Positions 1-7,775 of a stretch of DNA of 22,631 nt are shown in pieces (position 1 is the stretch's first letter; the number at the start of each line of letters is the position of its first letter). The position numbers were made by a program, and so were the translations under genes. Source of the DNA: a virus; the IMG/VR virus record IMGVR_UViG_3300003691_000302, positions 1 to 22,631 of that record. One strand, 5' to 3'. The notes below the pieces were generated by a model. That model was given only the letters and a program-made list of their open reading frames with translations, did no database searches and was not told the origin of the DNA.

Positions 1-219
1 CTTACTGCAAACAACTAAGTAGGTCTAAATAGAGCTTAATTAGTCTTTAAAGAAGGGGCTACCCTCTCAAACTCTCCCTAAATATGCGGGGTAGTAACGC
101 TCGAGAAAGGCTCCTCTCCATTAGCACTGGGTTCAGATACATTTTCGGCTCTTTTCTCTTTAGAATCAAGGACTTAACCCCAATAATTTAATGGAAAGAG
201 GTTTACACAAACTTGACAT
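1..219. other. Noncoding stretch downstream of the RNA polymerase gene
   Basis: No convincing gene is seen here. The minus strand has only 17- and 27-codon ORFs, without clear ribosome sites. The stretch has some structure: a 6-bp inverted repeat (CTACCC at 59-64 with GGGTAG at 89-94), and on the minus strand a GAGAGG...TTTCTC hairpin near 105-120. It could hold a promoter for the genes to the left, a leader, or part of another structured RNA that runs off the window. No repeated promoter-like motif could be matched to other gaps. Confidence 0.4.
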
Positions 220-2064
220 TTATAAAAAGAACCTTTTTAGAGTTTTGAGCTGGTCTGGCTCCCAATCTCCTTGCTCTGGAGAGCTTGGTAACTCCAGTCC
301 ATACTTACTTTCCCAGTAATTACGGAGATCTTCTAGGTAGTTTCCACTATATAACTCTATAAAAGTGTCGATAATGTAGGTGTATAAGACATCTCTATGG
401 TTGCAGTGAGTAGAGAACGAGTCATGAATGAAGATCATTGGCAGTCCACTACCACTTAGCTTGGCGGCAACCATCCTGAGGTGAGTGGCATCACATCCAT
501 GAATAATGTTTGGTGCGATGGCAGATCTGTGCTTAGCTGTGTTGGGTATTTCCTTGGTGAAGTCTAGTATTTCAAGGGAAAGCTCTTTGCCAGAACTTAG
601 CATACATACTATCTGTAGCCTCTCTCCCTTTACTTTACGCTGCATAGCCTCGAATCCATCCGGTGTTAGCCAGTGTATTTCTGTGTTACCTAGCTTAGCT
701 ATTGTAGTTGCACAGTCACTAACCCAGTCTACAGCAGCCCTTAAAGGCCCCAAAGTTTCGTTTAGGCGACGGTATAGGTCAGCCCCTAATCGTCCTGATA
801 CGGGCCGCTCCAGCCCCTCTCCCGACACCTTATACTCAGCCAAATCCCTGTCCCAGACATATTTTGCCCCAAACAATTTACTCATGTGCTCCATCGAAGT
901 CATCATAGTGGCATTGTAGCCCCAAGTCATGACAGGTATTTTAGCTGCCTTCCTTGTAGCGAAACACTTCTGCTCCTCAGGTAGTGTATCTTTCCAATCT
1001 TCGGCCACCTTCTCATAAATGTCTAGCTCTGCTTCTTCCTTGTGCATACCTAAGTGTTTAGTAATAGCATTTGATCTAGTTACTGCTGACCAATGTTGGA
1101 GTCCAGAACACCTTCCATCCAAGGGTATAAATGCAGGCAATGCCTGTGTAGGATCTATCTTATATCGCCTGACCAAGTTAGCACAGGCGAGAAATGAGTA
1201 CGGCTTATCTGCCTCTCTCCATACTTCCTCATATCTCTCTGGGTTTCCACCTATTTGAGATATTAAGTCCTCAGGCAAATCCAGCTCTGCATAGCCTAAG
1301 GCAGTTTCTAACAGTGCTGCGTACCCACTTTCTGTAAGTACTTCTGAGTGTACGGGTAAGATAATGGCCTTTTCATGGTCAGCACCCTGTGGAGTCATAC
1401 CGCATGTGGTGCTTACATAGAGCCTAGAACGACTGTCAAGGAAGTAAGGATACCTAAACTCCTTACCCAACAACTCCTTAGCAGAGGACATCATCCTGTT
1501 ATACATATACTCTGAGCCAGCCTCCTCAAACTTGGGTGGCATTGTCTTAAGGAGGTTGTAAATAAACTCATTTACTACGAATTTCTCTTGAGACATTGGC
1601 TTAGTTATCTGTGCTATCTTCTTATTTGTGACAGAGCTTACCCCACCACGGATAGGTGACTTGCTAATCCACTCGCCATTTAGCTTTGGCATGACTACTA
1701 CAGACTCTGGAGCCTTACAATTGCCCAATTCAAGCTCTAGTAACTTCTTTGTTGGGACTACTATACGTTGATCCATACCCTTGTTAAACCTTAAATACCC
1801 AGATGCCTCCATTTCTCCCATGAATCTTAGGGAAATATTGAAAGGGTCTGTAGCTTCAAGCATCTTCTTGGCCATTCTAGGCACTGCTGAGTGCAATGGA
1901 AGCTCAAACAGCAGGTGCATGGAGTATAGGCAATGTGTATAGGCCCTAGTCCAGCGGCTTTTAAGATCTTTGTCCCATCTTCTTTGACTAACATCGTCCG
2001 GCTTGGTAAATCCCTTAACCCTTCTGGGTAGAGGCAATATAACTCCGCCATCTAGTATTAGCAT
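220..2064 (-). CDS. Single-subunit (T7-type) DNA-directed RNA polymerase, short form
   Basis: This is a phage RNA polymerase that should transcribe phage genes from its own promoters in the cytoplasm. All catalytic landmarks of the T7 family are visible: motif A PLDGRCSGLQHWSA with Asp316 (T7 Asp537), motif B RKAAKIPVMTWGY with Lys375 and Tyr383 (T7 Lys631 and Tyr639), and motif C IHDSF with Asp548 (T7 Asp812). The segment YFLDSRSRLY matches the T7 WRGRVY region. The protein has 614 residues against 883 in T7, and nearly all of the loss (about 210 residues) lies before residue 216, so most of the N-terminal promoter-recognition/melting domain is missing. The start is supported by AAGGAGG at 2069-2075. 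It is the last gene of the replication cluster, 16 bases after the ligase. RNAP identity is very sure; promoter specificity is unknown. Confidence 0.96.
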   Translation of the reverse strand: MLILDGGVILPLPRRVKGFTKPDDVSQRRWDKDLKSRWTRAYTHCLYSMHLLFELPLHSAVPRMAKKMLEATDPFNISLRFMGEMEASGYLRFNKGMDQRIVVPTKKLLELELGNCKAPESVVVMPKLNGEWISKSPIRGGVSSVTNKKIAQITKPMSQEKFVVNEFIYNLLKTMPPKFEEAGSEYMYNRMMSSAKELLGKEFRYPYFLDSRSRLYVSTTCGMTPQGADHEKAIILPVHSEVLTESGYAALLETALGYAELDLPEDLISQIGGNPERYEEVWREADKPYSFLACANLVRRYKIDPTQALPAFIPLDGRCSGLQHWSAVTRSNAITKHLGMHKEEAELDIYEKVAEDWKDTLPEEQKCFATRKAAKIPVMTWGYNATMMTSMEHMSKLFGAKYVWDRDLAEYKVSGEGLERPVSGRLGADLYRRLNETLGPLRAAVDWVSDCATTIAKLGNTEIHWLTPDGFEAMQRKVKGERLQIVCMLSSGKELSLEILDFTKEIPNTAKHRSAIAPNIIHGCDATHLRMVAAKLSGSGLPMIFIHDSFSTHCNHRDVLYTYIIDTFIELYSGNYLEDLRNYWESKYGLELPSSPEQGDWEPDQLKTLKRFFL

Positions 2065-2068
2065 ACTG

Positions 2069-2075
2069 CCTCCTT
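2069..2075 (-). promoter_or_regulatory. Strong ribosome binding site of the RNA polymerase gene
   Basis: AAGGAGG lies 4 bases before the ATG at 2064. It is one of the strongest Shine-Dalgarno sequences in the window and fixes the start of the unusually short RNA polymerase, so the missing N-terminus is not a start-site error. Confidence 0.75.
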
Positions 2076-2080
2076 AGTAG

Positions 2081-3037
2081 TTAAACGTCTGGTTCTTCCT
2101 TATCAAATCGGCACTCGCCCACTTTTGGTAGTCGTAGTTTGCCCTTACTTGACTCTTCTAGTGCATATACTTGAAATATCTTACCAATTGGTGTGTCTAA
2201 GTCCATGCGCCTGTTCCACATATCTTCTGCCATAGCGTGAGTCCACCCTTTGCCGAGCATACACTTAATCTGCTTCCCATCTTTCCATGAGAAAATCAGG
2301 TTAGCTACCTTCCCCAAATACTTTCCAGTACCTTCTTCCAAGCCTACACAGAATAAGTCGTAGTCAACTCCCTTGACCTTCTTCATAACTCGCCAGCCCT
2401 TGTGACCAGCTTCCCAACCAGCACTAGGGTCTCTAAATACCACACCTTCCTCTCCTGCATCTACATGCAAGTCGGTAAAGTTTTGTACTTTGTAAGAATC
2501 TGTAAGTGGAGTTATGGGCAGTACTTTAATATAGTTTCCCCCAATGGTGTAGCTCATAATATTAAGGGCCATATCCAGTTCTTCATGCCGCAAGCTGTAA
2601 GGCTTATCTGATTTACCATAGACAAAATCTTTAATACTTATCATGTCAAAGAAGTACATGTCCAAGTATGCAGGAATTTTACTATTTTCATGAGACAGAG
2701 GATTCACTCTGTTTGGATTTACTACTCCAGACAAGACTTCAAGGCTCACAAAGCTACAGCACAGCTCTCCCATGTATACCCCATTAGGCAATCTTAGGGA
2801 GGAAATAGAATTACTAATTAAGGCTGTATTAGTAAACAGCTTGCCTGTCCTGGAAAATATCTTTACTACTCCATCTTGAATGGCTGTCAATGCGCACACA
2901 CCATCCATCTTTACTTGTCCAGCAAATTCTTTGCCCTTGTACTTGTCCGACACCTCATCGTAGTGTTTTACGAACTGAGTTACTTTGTCGCTTTTTCTGT
3001 GGTCTTTGTTGAGACCTAAATACTCAAATATATTCAT
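2081..3037 (-). CDS. ATP-dependent DNA ligase
   Basis: It seals nicks in phage DNA during replication and recombination, by lysine adenylation. The nucleotidyltransferase motifs appear in order: motif I KMDG (adenylated Lys near residue 43), the RTG element in FSRTGK, GEL (motif III), EEGVVFRDP (motif IV) and WRVMKKVKG (motif V). A C-terminal OB-fold-like part follows (VGLEEGTGKYLGKVANL). At about 318 residues it is the size of small phage ligases such as T7 gp1.3 (359 aa). Two starts are possible, ATG at 3043 and ATG at 3037; the second has AGG at a good distance and is used here. It lies between a 62-residue hypothetical gene and RNAP. Confidence 0.93.
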   Translation of the reverse strand: MNIFEYLGLNKDHRKSDKVTQFVKHYDEVSDKYKGKEFAGQVKMDGVCALTAIQDGVVKIFSRTGKLFTNTALISNSISSLRLPNGVYMGELCCSFVSLEVLSGVVNPNRVNPLSHENSKIPAYLDMYFFDMISIKDFVYGKSDKPYSLRHEELDMALNIMSYTIGGNYIKVLPITPLTDSYKVQNFTDLHVDAGEEGVVFRDPSAGWEAGHKGWRVMKKVKGVDYDLFCVGLEEGTGKYLGKVANLIFSWKDGKQIKCMLGKGWTHAMAEDMWNRRMDLDTPIGKIFQVYALEESSKGKLRLPKVGECRFDKEEPDV

Positions 3038-3045
3038 ATACATAC

Positions 3046-3234
3046 CTAGTGCATTGTTGGTGGCTTGCTGGTTTCTAGCATCTTATCTATTATCTGGATA
3101 ACGTATACTAGGGATTTTGCAGTGAACCTTAACACCTCTGTGGTATCTTCTCTGCTTAGCTTGTCTCTATTTGCATCATCTATCATAGTTTGGACAAACT
3201 TCTTTGCTGTATCTATTTCTATCTCTTTTGACAT
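3046..3234 (-). CDS. Small hypothetical protein (62 aa)
   Basis: The gene encodes a 62-residue, charged, probably helical protein starting MSKEIEIDTAKKF and ending KPPTMH. No family is recognised and no membrane segment or cysteine is present. GGAGA precedes the ATG at a good distance. The stop codon is 2-8 bases before the candidate ligase starts, so it probably forms one translational unit with the ligase. It lies between phosphoesterase and ligase, which suggests a minor DNA-metabolism accessory role, but this is only context. Its frame fits the packed array and no better ORF covers the same bases. Confidence 0.65.
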   Translation of the reverse strand: MSKEIEIDTAKKFVQTMIDDANRDKLSREDTTEVLRFTAKSLVYVIQIIDKMLETSKPPTMH

Positions 3235-3274
3235 AAACTCTCCTAAGTGTGCCAGATTCTCTATGGCACAAATT

Positions 3275-4030
3275 TTAGTACTCTTCTATTAGTCTTTCCA
3301 TACTAACAAACTCAACATCATAATCATCGTACCCAAATCTATTCTTGAAATGCTTAAGATGTACAAAACCTCTCAGCTCTGTATTGTTAGCTCCTCTATA
3401 GCTTTCATCGTGCATGTAGAAACTTCCAGCACATACACCGAAATGTGGCTTGCCTTGCATATTCTGCCTTCGGCCATATTGGTATTTCTGCTGATGTCCA
3501 TGTACAAAGCTATGAGAAAACTTGTTGAGTTTATTCTCTATGCTTCCACCAACTGCCCTTGAACTTTCAGGGTTTGGTAAGTAGTGGATAAAGCATATCT
3601 CATCAATCCATAGCGGATCTAGGTAATCATTTACTGTCCAACCTAATCCCTCGACAATCTTAGTTAGATCAACAAACCCAGCCAGTATAGGGTTTCGCTC
3701 TATAAACCTATTCAGCCTAAACTCATGGTTACCCATAATAAAGTGCTTGTTTGGTTTATAAACCCTCTTCTTTCCTGCCTTGTTTTGTCGGTAAACTTCC
3801 TGAGTGATAAGGTCTAGGGCATCGATACCTCCTCTCAAATCATCAATAAGTCTCTTGCCTTCCATCTCGTAAGGAGATGCATAGGAGCTTAGGCTTGGGA
3901 AGTCCCAGTGATCTCCTATGTGGATAATGTCTTTAGGCTTATGTTTCCAAATATACTTGGAAAGTGACCTAAGGTGCTGGTCAGGTGCTCCAAGAAATAC
4001 TTGGGGATCAGCAATAACTATCTTGTCCAT
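3275..4030 (-). CDS. Metallophosphoesterase (calcineurin-like)
   Basis: This is a 251-residue member of the calcineurin-like phosphoesterase superfamily, which uses two metal ions to cut phosphomono- or diesters. The metal-ligand motifs appear in order: IADPQ near the N-terminus, GDHWDF, GNHEFRLNRF, IHY and HGHQ near residue 185. The substrate cannot be told from sequence; phage members are found beside nucleases and are proposed to act on nucleic acids or nucleotides. The ATG at 4030 lies one base after the stop of the endonuclease VII gene, whose last codons (GGAGGAAG) serve as its ribosome site. The neighbourhood of exonuclease, endonuclease VII, this gene and then RNAP resembles phiKMV-like phages. 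Confidence 0.9.
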   Translation of the reverse strand: MDKIVIADPQVFLGAPDQHLRSLSKYIWKHKPKDIIHIGDHWDFPSLSSYASPYEMEGKRLIDDLRGGIDALDLITQEVYRQNKAGKKRVYKPNKHFIMGNHEFRLNRFIERNPILAGFVDLTKIVEGLGWTVNDYLDPLWIDEICFIHYLPNPESSRAVGGSIENKLNKFSHSFVHGHQQKYQYGRRQNMQGKPHFGVCAGSFYMHDESYRGANNTELRGFVHLKHFKNRFGYDDYDVEFVSMERLIEEY

Positions 4031-4031
4031 A

Positions 4032-4412
4032 TTACTTCCTCCGCTTGGTGGATTTCTGTTTTCCTGTTTTTGCGTCGAAGGTAGGGTGAATCAATCCAGA
4101 AGGATTCTTCTTGTGGTATTCTAAGTAGTCTGCCAAGTTTCTTAGCCAAGATATAGAATCCTTGTATGCCAAGTTACTTTTTGAGGTTCTAAATAGCATA
4201 CCTGCTTTTACCTTACCCTCTCCTACATTACAGGACTGACACAAAGCACCACGAACCATGCCGTTTGCATGATCGTGATCCAGTGCTACTACGCCAGAGG
4301 CCAAGGCCCCTTTACAGATGGGACAGCGATATTTTTGCAAGGCAGAAAACTGCTTCCTTAGTGCAGAAATTCCAGTTGTTAATACCTGCCTTGCTACCAG
4401 TACTTTAGTCAT
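4032..4412 (-). CDS. Recombination endonuclease VII (Holliday-junction resolvase type)
   Basis: This 126-residue His-Me finger nuclease is related to T4 gp49. It cuts branched DNA and would clear junctions before packaging. Two CxxC-type knuckles are visible, CPIC at residues 30-33 and LCQSC near 58-62, and they flank the core ALDHDHANGMVRG with the catalytic DHDH. The arrangement CxxC, DHDH, RGxLCxxCN is diagnostic of the family. It is slightly shorter than T4 gp49 (157 aa), as in other T7-like phages. Its ATG overlaps the exonuclease stop (ATGA), so translation is probably coupled. An HNH homing enzyme is less likely because the RGxLCxxCN signature is exact and it sits in the expected syntenic place. 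Confidence 0.92.
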   Translation of the reverse strand: MTKVLVARQVLTTGISALRKQFSALQKYRCPICKGALASGVVALDHDHANGMVRGALCQSCNVGEGKVKAGMLFRTSKSNLAYKDSISWLRNLADYLEYHKKNPSGLIHPTFDAKTGKQKSTKRRK

Positions 4413-5332
4413 TTTATTATTACACCCTTTATTAGGTCAAAGTACTCATCCCTGCCATCACATGTCCAGCGTTTTATTACTTCACCATCAAGCTCCCTTA
4501 CCATAAAGAGCAAATTGGCTTGTGTCTCTATCGCCTCTTTCCAACCTTTACCAAACCTACTTTTATACTGCATAGAAACAGCGTGCAGCGCAGATTCCAG
4601 TAAGCTGTTGTTGCCTTTGTTGATAGCTGCCGTTGTGAGTATTTTAACTGCCTCCATTGGCCCGACACCTTTTCTCTTAAGGTATTTCTCACCTTTCTTA
4701 GCTCCACTTTTGTACACAGTAGGAATACGTTTACCACACCCAACGATGTAGTCAGTGTCATCACCAATAAGAAGTTGGTAATAAAATCCAATAGTTCCAT
4801 CAAAATAAACCTTATTTGTAACCTTCCCAGCTTTAGACACTTTCTTATCTAATCTGAGTGTGCCTTCTTCTGAGATGTTAACCACTTTCTGGGTAGCATC
4901 ATCTAAGTGCATCCCCGGAATTTGTCTTAAGTCTTTATCCAAGCTCCAAAGAATGGAGTTGGAGTTCATGTAAATGCCTAGTAAATCATCTGCCTCTAGT
5001 TTTAAGTGGTAGTGAGTGTTTAAGTTATCCAAACACCACCGCTTAGCCCATGCCAGATTTATTGGCTTATCTGCATCTTTCCGATTTGCCTTGTAATCAT
5101 CTACTAAGTCGTCCCTAAAATTAGTATTGGTAGTGACGAACATGATGTAGGTATCACAGCCAGCAGACCTCAACAGATTATCTATCTTCTTGTTTATGTA
5201 CTTAATAATCTGTCTTCGAGAAAGGTCGTCGTCATCATTAAATACGCAACAAGTCTGGTATACTATTAAGTCTCCATCAATATTAAGTGTGGGGCTTTCA
5301 TAGTCCAGCAGACCTAGATCAACGAGACTCAT
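4409..5332 (-). CDS. 5'-3' exonuclease (FEN/T7 gp6-like)
   Basis: This 307-residue protein of the 5'-nuclease (flap endonuclease) superfamily would degrade host DNA and remove RNA primers in replication. The acidic metal-binding sites are visible: NIDGDLIVY at the N-terminus, LEADDLLGIY near residue 115, SLDKDLRQIPG, and GDDTDYIVGCGKRIP followed by a helix-hairpin-helix-like GVGPMEAVKIL. T7 gp6 is about the same length. The ATG at 5332 lies inside the end of a 44-residue ORF, and its stop overlaps the endonuclease VII start. It begins a nuclease/ligase/RNAP run downstream of the SSB terminator. Confidence 0.93.
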   Translation of the reverse strand: MSLVDLGLLDYESPTLNIDGDLIVYQTCCVFNDDDDLSRRQIIKYINKKIDNLLRSAGCDTYIMFVTTNTNFRDDLVDDYKANRKDADKPINLAWAKRWCLDNLNTHYHLKLEADDLLGIYMNSNSILWSLDKDLRQIPGMHLDDATQKVVNISEEGTLRLDKKVSKAGKVTNKVYFDGTIGFYYQLLIGDDTDYIVGCGKRIPTVYKSGAKKGEKYLKRKGVGPMEAVKILTTAAINKGNNSLLESALHAVSMQYKSRFGKGWKEAIETQANLLFMVRELDGEVIKRWTCDGRDEYFDLIKGVIIK

Positions 5333-5453
5333 AAAAGTCCTTTACTCCAGCATCGCCAGCCCAAGCCACAGCTTTCTGGTGTGCATCTGAGTAGGTAAAC
5401 GCAGCAAAGATAGCTGTTCTGCCATCCCAACTGGTTGCTTGATATGTAGTCAT
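5319..5453 (-). CDS. Small hypothetical protein (44 aa)
   Basis: This short ORF fills most of the gap between the SSB terminator and the exonuclease. It starts MTTYQATSWDGRTAIFA and ends DFYESR, overlapping the exonuclease start by 14 bases. GGAG lies 8 bases upstream of its ATG. The composition (W, Y, A, D rich, no low complexity) looks like a real protein, and without it the gap would be an unusual 180 bases. It is the first gene after the terminator at 5474-5497. No family is recognised; it could serve mainly to couple translation into the exonuclease. Confidence 0.6.
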   Translation of the reverse strand: MTTYQATSWDGRTAIFAAFTYSDAHQKAVAWAGDAGVKDFYESR

Positions 5454-5473
5454 TAGTATTCTCCAAACAAACA

Positions 5474-5497
5474 AGCCCCACCAATTAAGGCAGGGCT
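5474..5497 (-). terminator. Terminator-like hairpin after the SSB gene
   Basis: On the minus strand AGCCCTGCC, loop TTAATT, then GGTGGGGCT form a 9-bp stem (two G-U pairs), followed by TGTTTGTTTGG. It lies just past the SSB stop and before the 44-aa ORF. The T tract is interrupted, so termination may be partial, favouring a high level of SSB over the genes beyond. The arms resemble those of the hairpin at 18200-18226. Confidence 0.7.
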
Positions 5498-5511
5498 AGT
5501 TGTATCAAAAG

Positions 5512-6192
5512 TTAATCAAATACTGGATCAGTATTTGTGTCTTCTTCTTTAATATCTTCTACTTCAGTCTCTTCCAACTCTTCCAAGTCTAGGGAGTCCA
5601 TGTCTTCTTCTGCACCTGATGCCACATACTCAATAAGTTCAGTAATGCAAACTAGCTGAGGGTATAGGTATAAACCTTTTGCACTTTCTACAGGACGGAA
5701 CTGGAAGTGTCCTTTTGAGCCATTACCAACATTAGTATCTTGGTCAATGGTTAACCCATTCATATCCTGAACCTTACCACGAATGCCGATCTGGTTGATT
5801 GGGTAGGATTCTTTACGAACTCCATCTTTGTTGGCCTTACCGACTAGGCAAGTCTGAGAGAACTTAACCAGTACCATGTCATCTGCTAAGTCTCCTTCAT
5901 TGAGGAAATCATAAGCTTCTAACAGGTCGTCCTTCTCCCACTCACGAGCATTTGGTAGGTTCTTAGCACCTTTCTGATCTTTCTTTAATTGCTTAAAGCG
6001 GTCTTCAGAAATAAGGATTTTGACTTCAAATGAGTGAAACTCTAAGTCAAATGTAGGTGAGTTTGCACCAGAGATAGGTGGCTTGTTATCAGTATTTAAC
6101 TGCTTGACTGGCCGACTTACTGAGGTGTACATAAAGATAACATCTTTTAGTGTTACGATATTTGTTTCTTTCTTTTCTGGTTTTGCTGTCAT
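5512..6192 (-). CDS. Single-stranded DNA-binding protein (T7 gp2.5-like)
   Basis: This 226-residue protein is expected to coat ssDNA at the phage fork and to contact polymerase and primase through its acidic tail. It matches T7 gp2.5 in length (232 aa) and plan: an OB-fold-like core of alternating strands (FDLEFHSFEVKILI, DMVLVKFSQTCLVG, GIRGKVQDMNG, QFRPVESAKGLYLYPQLVCI), then from about residue 195 a very acidic tail of E and D, ending DPVFD with an aromatic near the C-terminus. It has its own terminator-like hairpin downstream, which fits a protein needed in large amounts. The sequence match to gp2.5 is by pattern only, but the context (exonuclease, MazG, RNR) fits well. Confidence 0.82.
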   Translation of the reverse strand: MTAKPEKKETNIVTLKDVIFMYTSVSRPVKQLNTDNKPPISGANSPTFDLEFHSFEVKILISEDRFKQLKKDQKGAKNLPNAREWEKDDLLEAYDFLNEGDLADDMVLVKFSQTCLVGKANKDGVRKESYPINQIGIRGKVQDMNGLTIDQDTNVGNGSKGHFQFRPVESAKGLYLYPQLVCITELIEYVASGAEEDMDSLDLEELEETEVEDIKEEDTNTDPVFD

Positions 6193-6212
6193 AGTTTTGT
6201 CTCTAGTTTTAG

Positions 6213-6722
6213 TTAGGTTAAATCATCTTCTTTAACAAAGATTCCGTCTACCATCATGCCCTTGCGATCTTTAATGTCGTTCCAAGAGTGTTCTAGGCAT
6301 TCAAGTATTGTGTGGTTGTGGTACTTAGAGAGTACTACCAGCTCTGCTACTACCCTGTCTATAGCTCTTGCTGGATGTACTCGCTCTTTGCAAATAATAT
6401 CAGATAGATCCCCCAAAAATAACCCTATGCTAAGAGTTGACACAAATATTCTAGTATGTCTATATACATGGGCTAGCGTAATTGGGTCAGAGTTTGGAAA
6501 GAATATAGGTTGGTTATTCCTCACTGCAAGGTTTATAAGGACAACTAACATATCCCCAATATCGTCCACTACATCAAGAGAATTATTTGTATTCTCACAA
6601 AGCTCTCCGTACTCCTGTACTAGCTTCAGCATCTGGTTCTTATCTGTTGATCCAGATATTAGATTTCGGTCATGATGCCAGCCAGAAATCTTACTTACCA
6701 TATTCTCTACTTCGATATTCAT
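6213..6722 (-). CDS. MazG-like nucleotide pyrophosphohydrolase
   Basis: This 169-residue all-alpha NTP pyrophosphohydrolase-like protein probably hydrolyses (d)NTPs to monophosphates, feeding or balancing the dNTP pool; phage MazG proteins have also been discussed in relation to ppGpp. The metal-binding pattern is visible: QEYGELCEN (ExxE) near residues 36-44 and, after a short loop, DDIGDMLVVL (ExxD-like), inside two helices. The C-terminal CLEHSWNDIKDRKGMMVDG is a typical ending of phage MazG-like proteins. The stretch between (about residues 70-135) is longer than in minimal MazG. The start overlaps the NrdB stop (ATGA), tying it to the RNR genes. Confidence in the superfamily is good; the exact substrate is unknown. 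Confidence 0.85.
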   Translation of the reverse strand: MNIEVENMVSKISGWHHDRNLISGSTDKNQMLKLVQEYGELCENTNNSLDVVDDIGDMLVVLINLAVRNNQPIFFPNSDPITLAHVYRHTRIFVSTLSIGLFLGDLSDIICKERVHPARAIDRVVAELVVLSKYHNHTILECLEHSWNDIKDRKGMMVDGIFVKEDDLT

Positions 6723-7768
6723 AAGTTCTCCAGGTCTAGCCCGATTGTGTCATCATCAATAGTACCGATTAAATAAGAACTATTTTGCAGTTCCATGTTT
6801 GCTGTTTGGATCTTGCTAGGGTCAACATACTTATCCATGTACGGCAGAGGATTCTCTCTCGGAGCCACAGGAGCTTTTAAGTCAAACAGCTCGTAAGCAG
6901 GCTTAGCTGAGTACAATATGTACTCTTTAAGCATTTCAGGATTGCATCCTATTACCTCTCTACCATCTGAGAAGACATAGCTAGCAGAGCTAAACTCTCT
7001 ATTCACAATACTATCTAGTAGTCTCTTGATAGAGGGCTTATTTGCCTCAAAGTAAGGCTGCCACTTCGCATCTGCTTTGAGTATACTTATTATCTCGTAG
7101 CTCATTCTTGTGTGAAGAACTTCATCTCTACAAATGAGTTGCACTAACTTGCCAATGCCCTGAAACTTTCCAGTCTCCACAATGGCAAAGGTAACAGCAA
7201 ATGAGGCCATAAATGCAATTGACTCAAGCCCTAGCAAAGCTGCCAACACCATAAGTATGCCTTTCTCCTCATTCTCTACGTTATTCTCTAGTTTATCAAA
7301 TACATCAACAATGGTCTTGCTTCTGCTTAAGATGTCTGCGTCTGCGTAGATGTCACTGATTAACTCATTAGGATCAGTGAAGGTCTGCTTGATAATATGG
7401 CTGTAGGTTCGTGCATGGATTACTTCAAAGAAGCTCCACAGTGTAGCCAAGTTCATTAGCTCACTGTTTGAGATGTACTTACCCAAAGTCTCAATGATAG
7501 ATCTTGCTGCCACAGAATCTGCAACAGTTTGCCACATCAAATTCTTTACCATCAGATCAACAGTGCCCTTGTCAAGAGCAATCATATCCATTTTATCTTG
7601 AGTTAAGTCTACCTCAAACTCATTCCAAATCTGGCTAACTTGCTCTTGGTATAGTTGCTCTAGTTTGGGGTATTGTACATTTACTGTATCAATAATCCCC
7701 AAATCTGGCCCAAGGAATAGCGGGTAGCCATCCTTGTAACCAGTGTTGTCCTCGTTAAATTTAGTCAT
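6719..7768 (-). CDS. nrdB: Ribonucleotide reductase class Ia, small subunit (NrdB)
   Basis: This 349-residue ferritin-like subunit carries the di-iron centre and tyrosyl radical for NrdA. Ligand motifs are in place: WQTVADS (Asp), FFEVIHARTYSHII (Glu, His, and the radical Tyr in the position of E. coli Tyr122), ESIAFMASFA (Glu) and CRDEVLHTRM (Glu, His). The C-terminal peptide ends DLENL, where NrdB proteins bind the large subunit. The radical Tyr is present, arguing for class Ia/Ib rather than Ic; pairing with an NrdA that has an ATP cone supports class Ia. It is 7 bases after nrdA, preceded by TAGGAACACA as ribosome site, and overlaps the MazG-like gene. Confidence 0.97.
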   Translation of the reverse strand: MTKFNEDNTGYKDGYPLFLGPDLGIIDTVNVQYPKLEQLYQEQVSQIWNEFEVDLTQDKMDMIALDKGTVDLMVKNLMWQTVADSVAARSIIETLGKYISNSELMNLATLWSFFEVIHARTYSHIIKQTFTDPNELISDIYADADILSRSKTIVDVFDKLENNVENEEKGILMVLAALLGLESIAFMASFAVTFAIVETGKFQGIGKLVQLICRDEVLHTRMSYEIISILKADAKWQPYFEANKPSIKRLLDSIVNREFSSASYVFSDGREVIGCNPEMLKEYILYSAKPAYELFDLKAPVAPRENPLPYMDKYVDPSKIQTANMELQNSSYLIGTIDDDTIGLDLENL

Positions 7769-7775
7769 TGTGTTC

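Noticed and set aside
211-240. Plus-strand sigma70-like -35 (TTGACA at 212-217) promoter
   Set aside because: No fitting -10 at 16-18 bases, and there is no rightward gene to serve.
506-919. Plus-strand ORF of 137 codons opposite the RNA polymerase
   Set aside because: It lies fully opposite conserved RNAP motifs, is serine-rich as antisense frames often are, and runs against all genes.
4528-4803. Minus-strand ORF of 91 codons within the exonuclease
   Set aside because: It is a shadow in another frame of a well-conserved 5'-3' exonuclease, with no ribosome site and no gap to fill.
6256-6675. Plus-strand ORF of 139 codons opposite the MazG-like gene
   Set aside because: Antisense shadow of a gene with clear family motifs; serine/threonine-rich and isolated.
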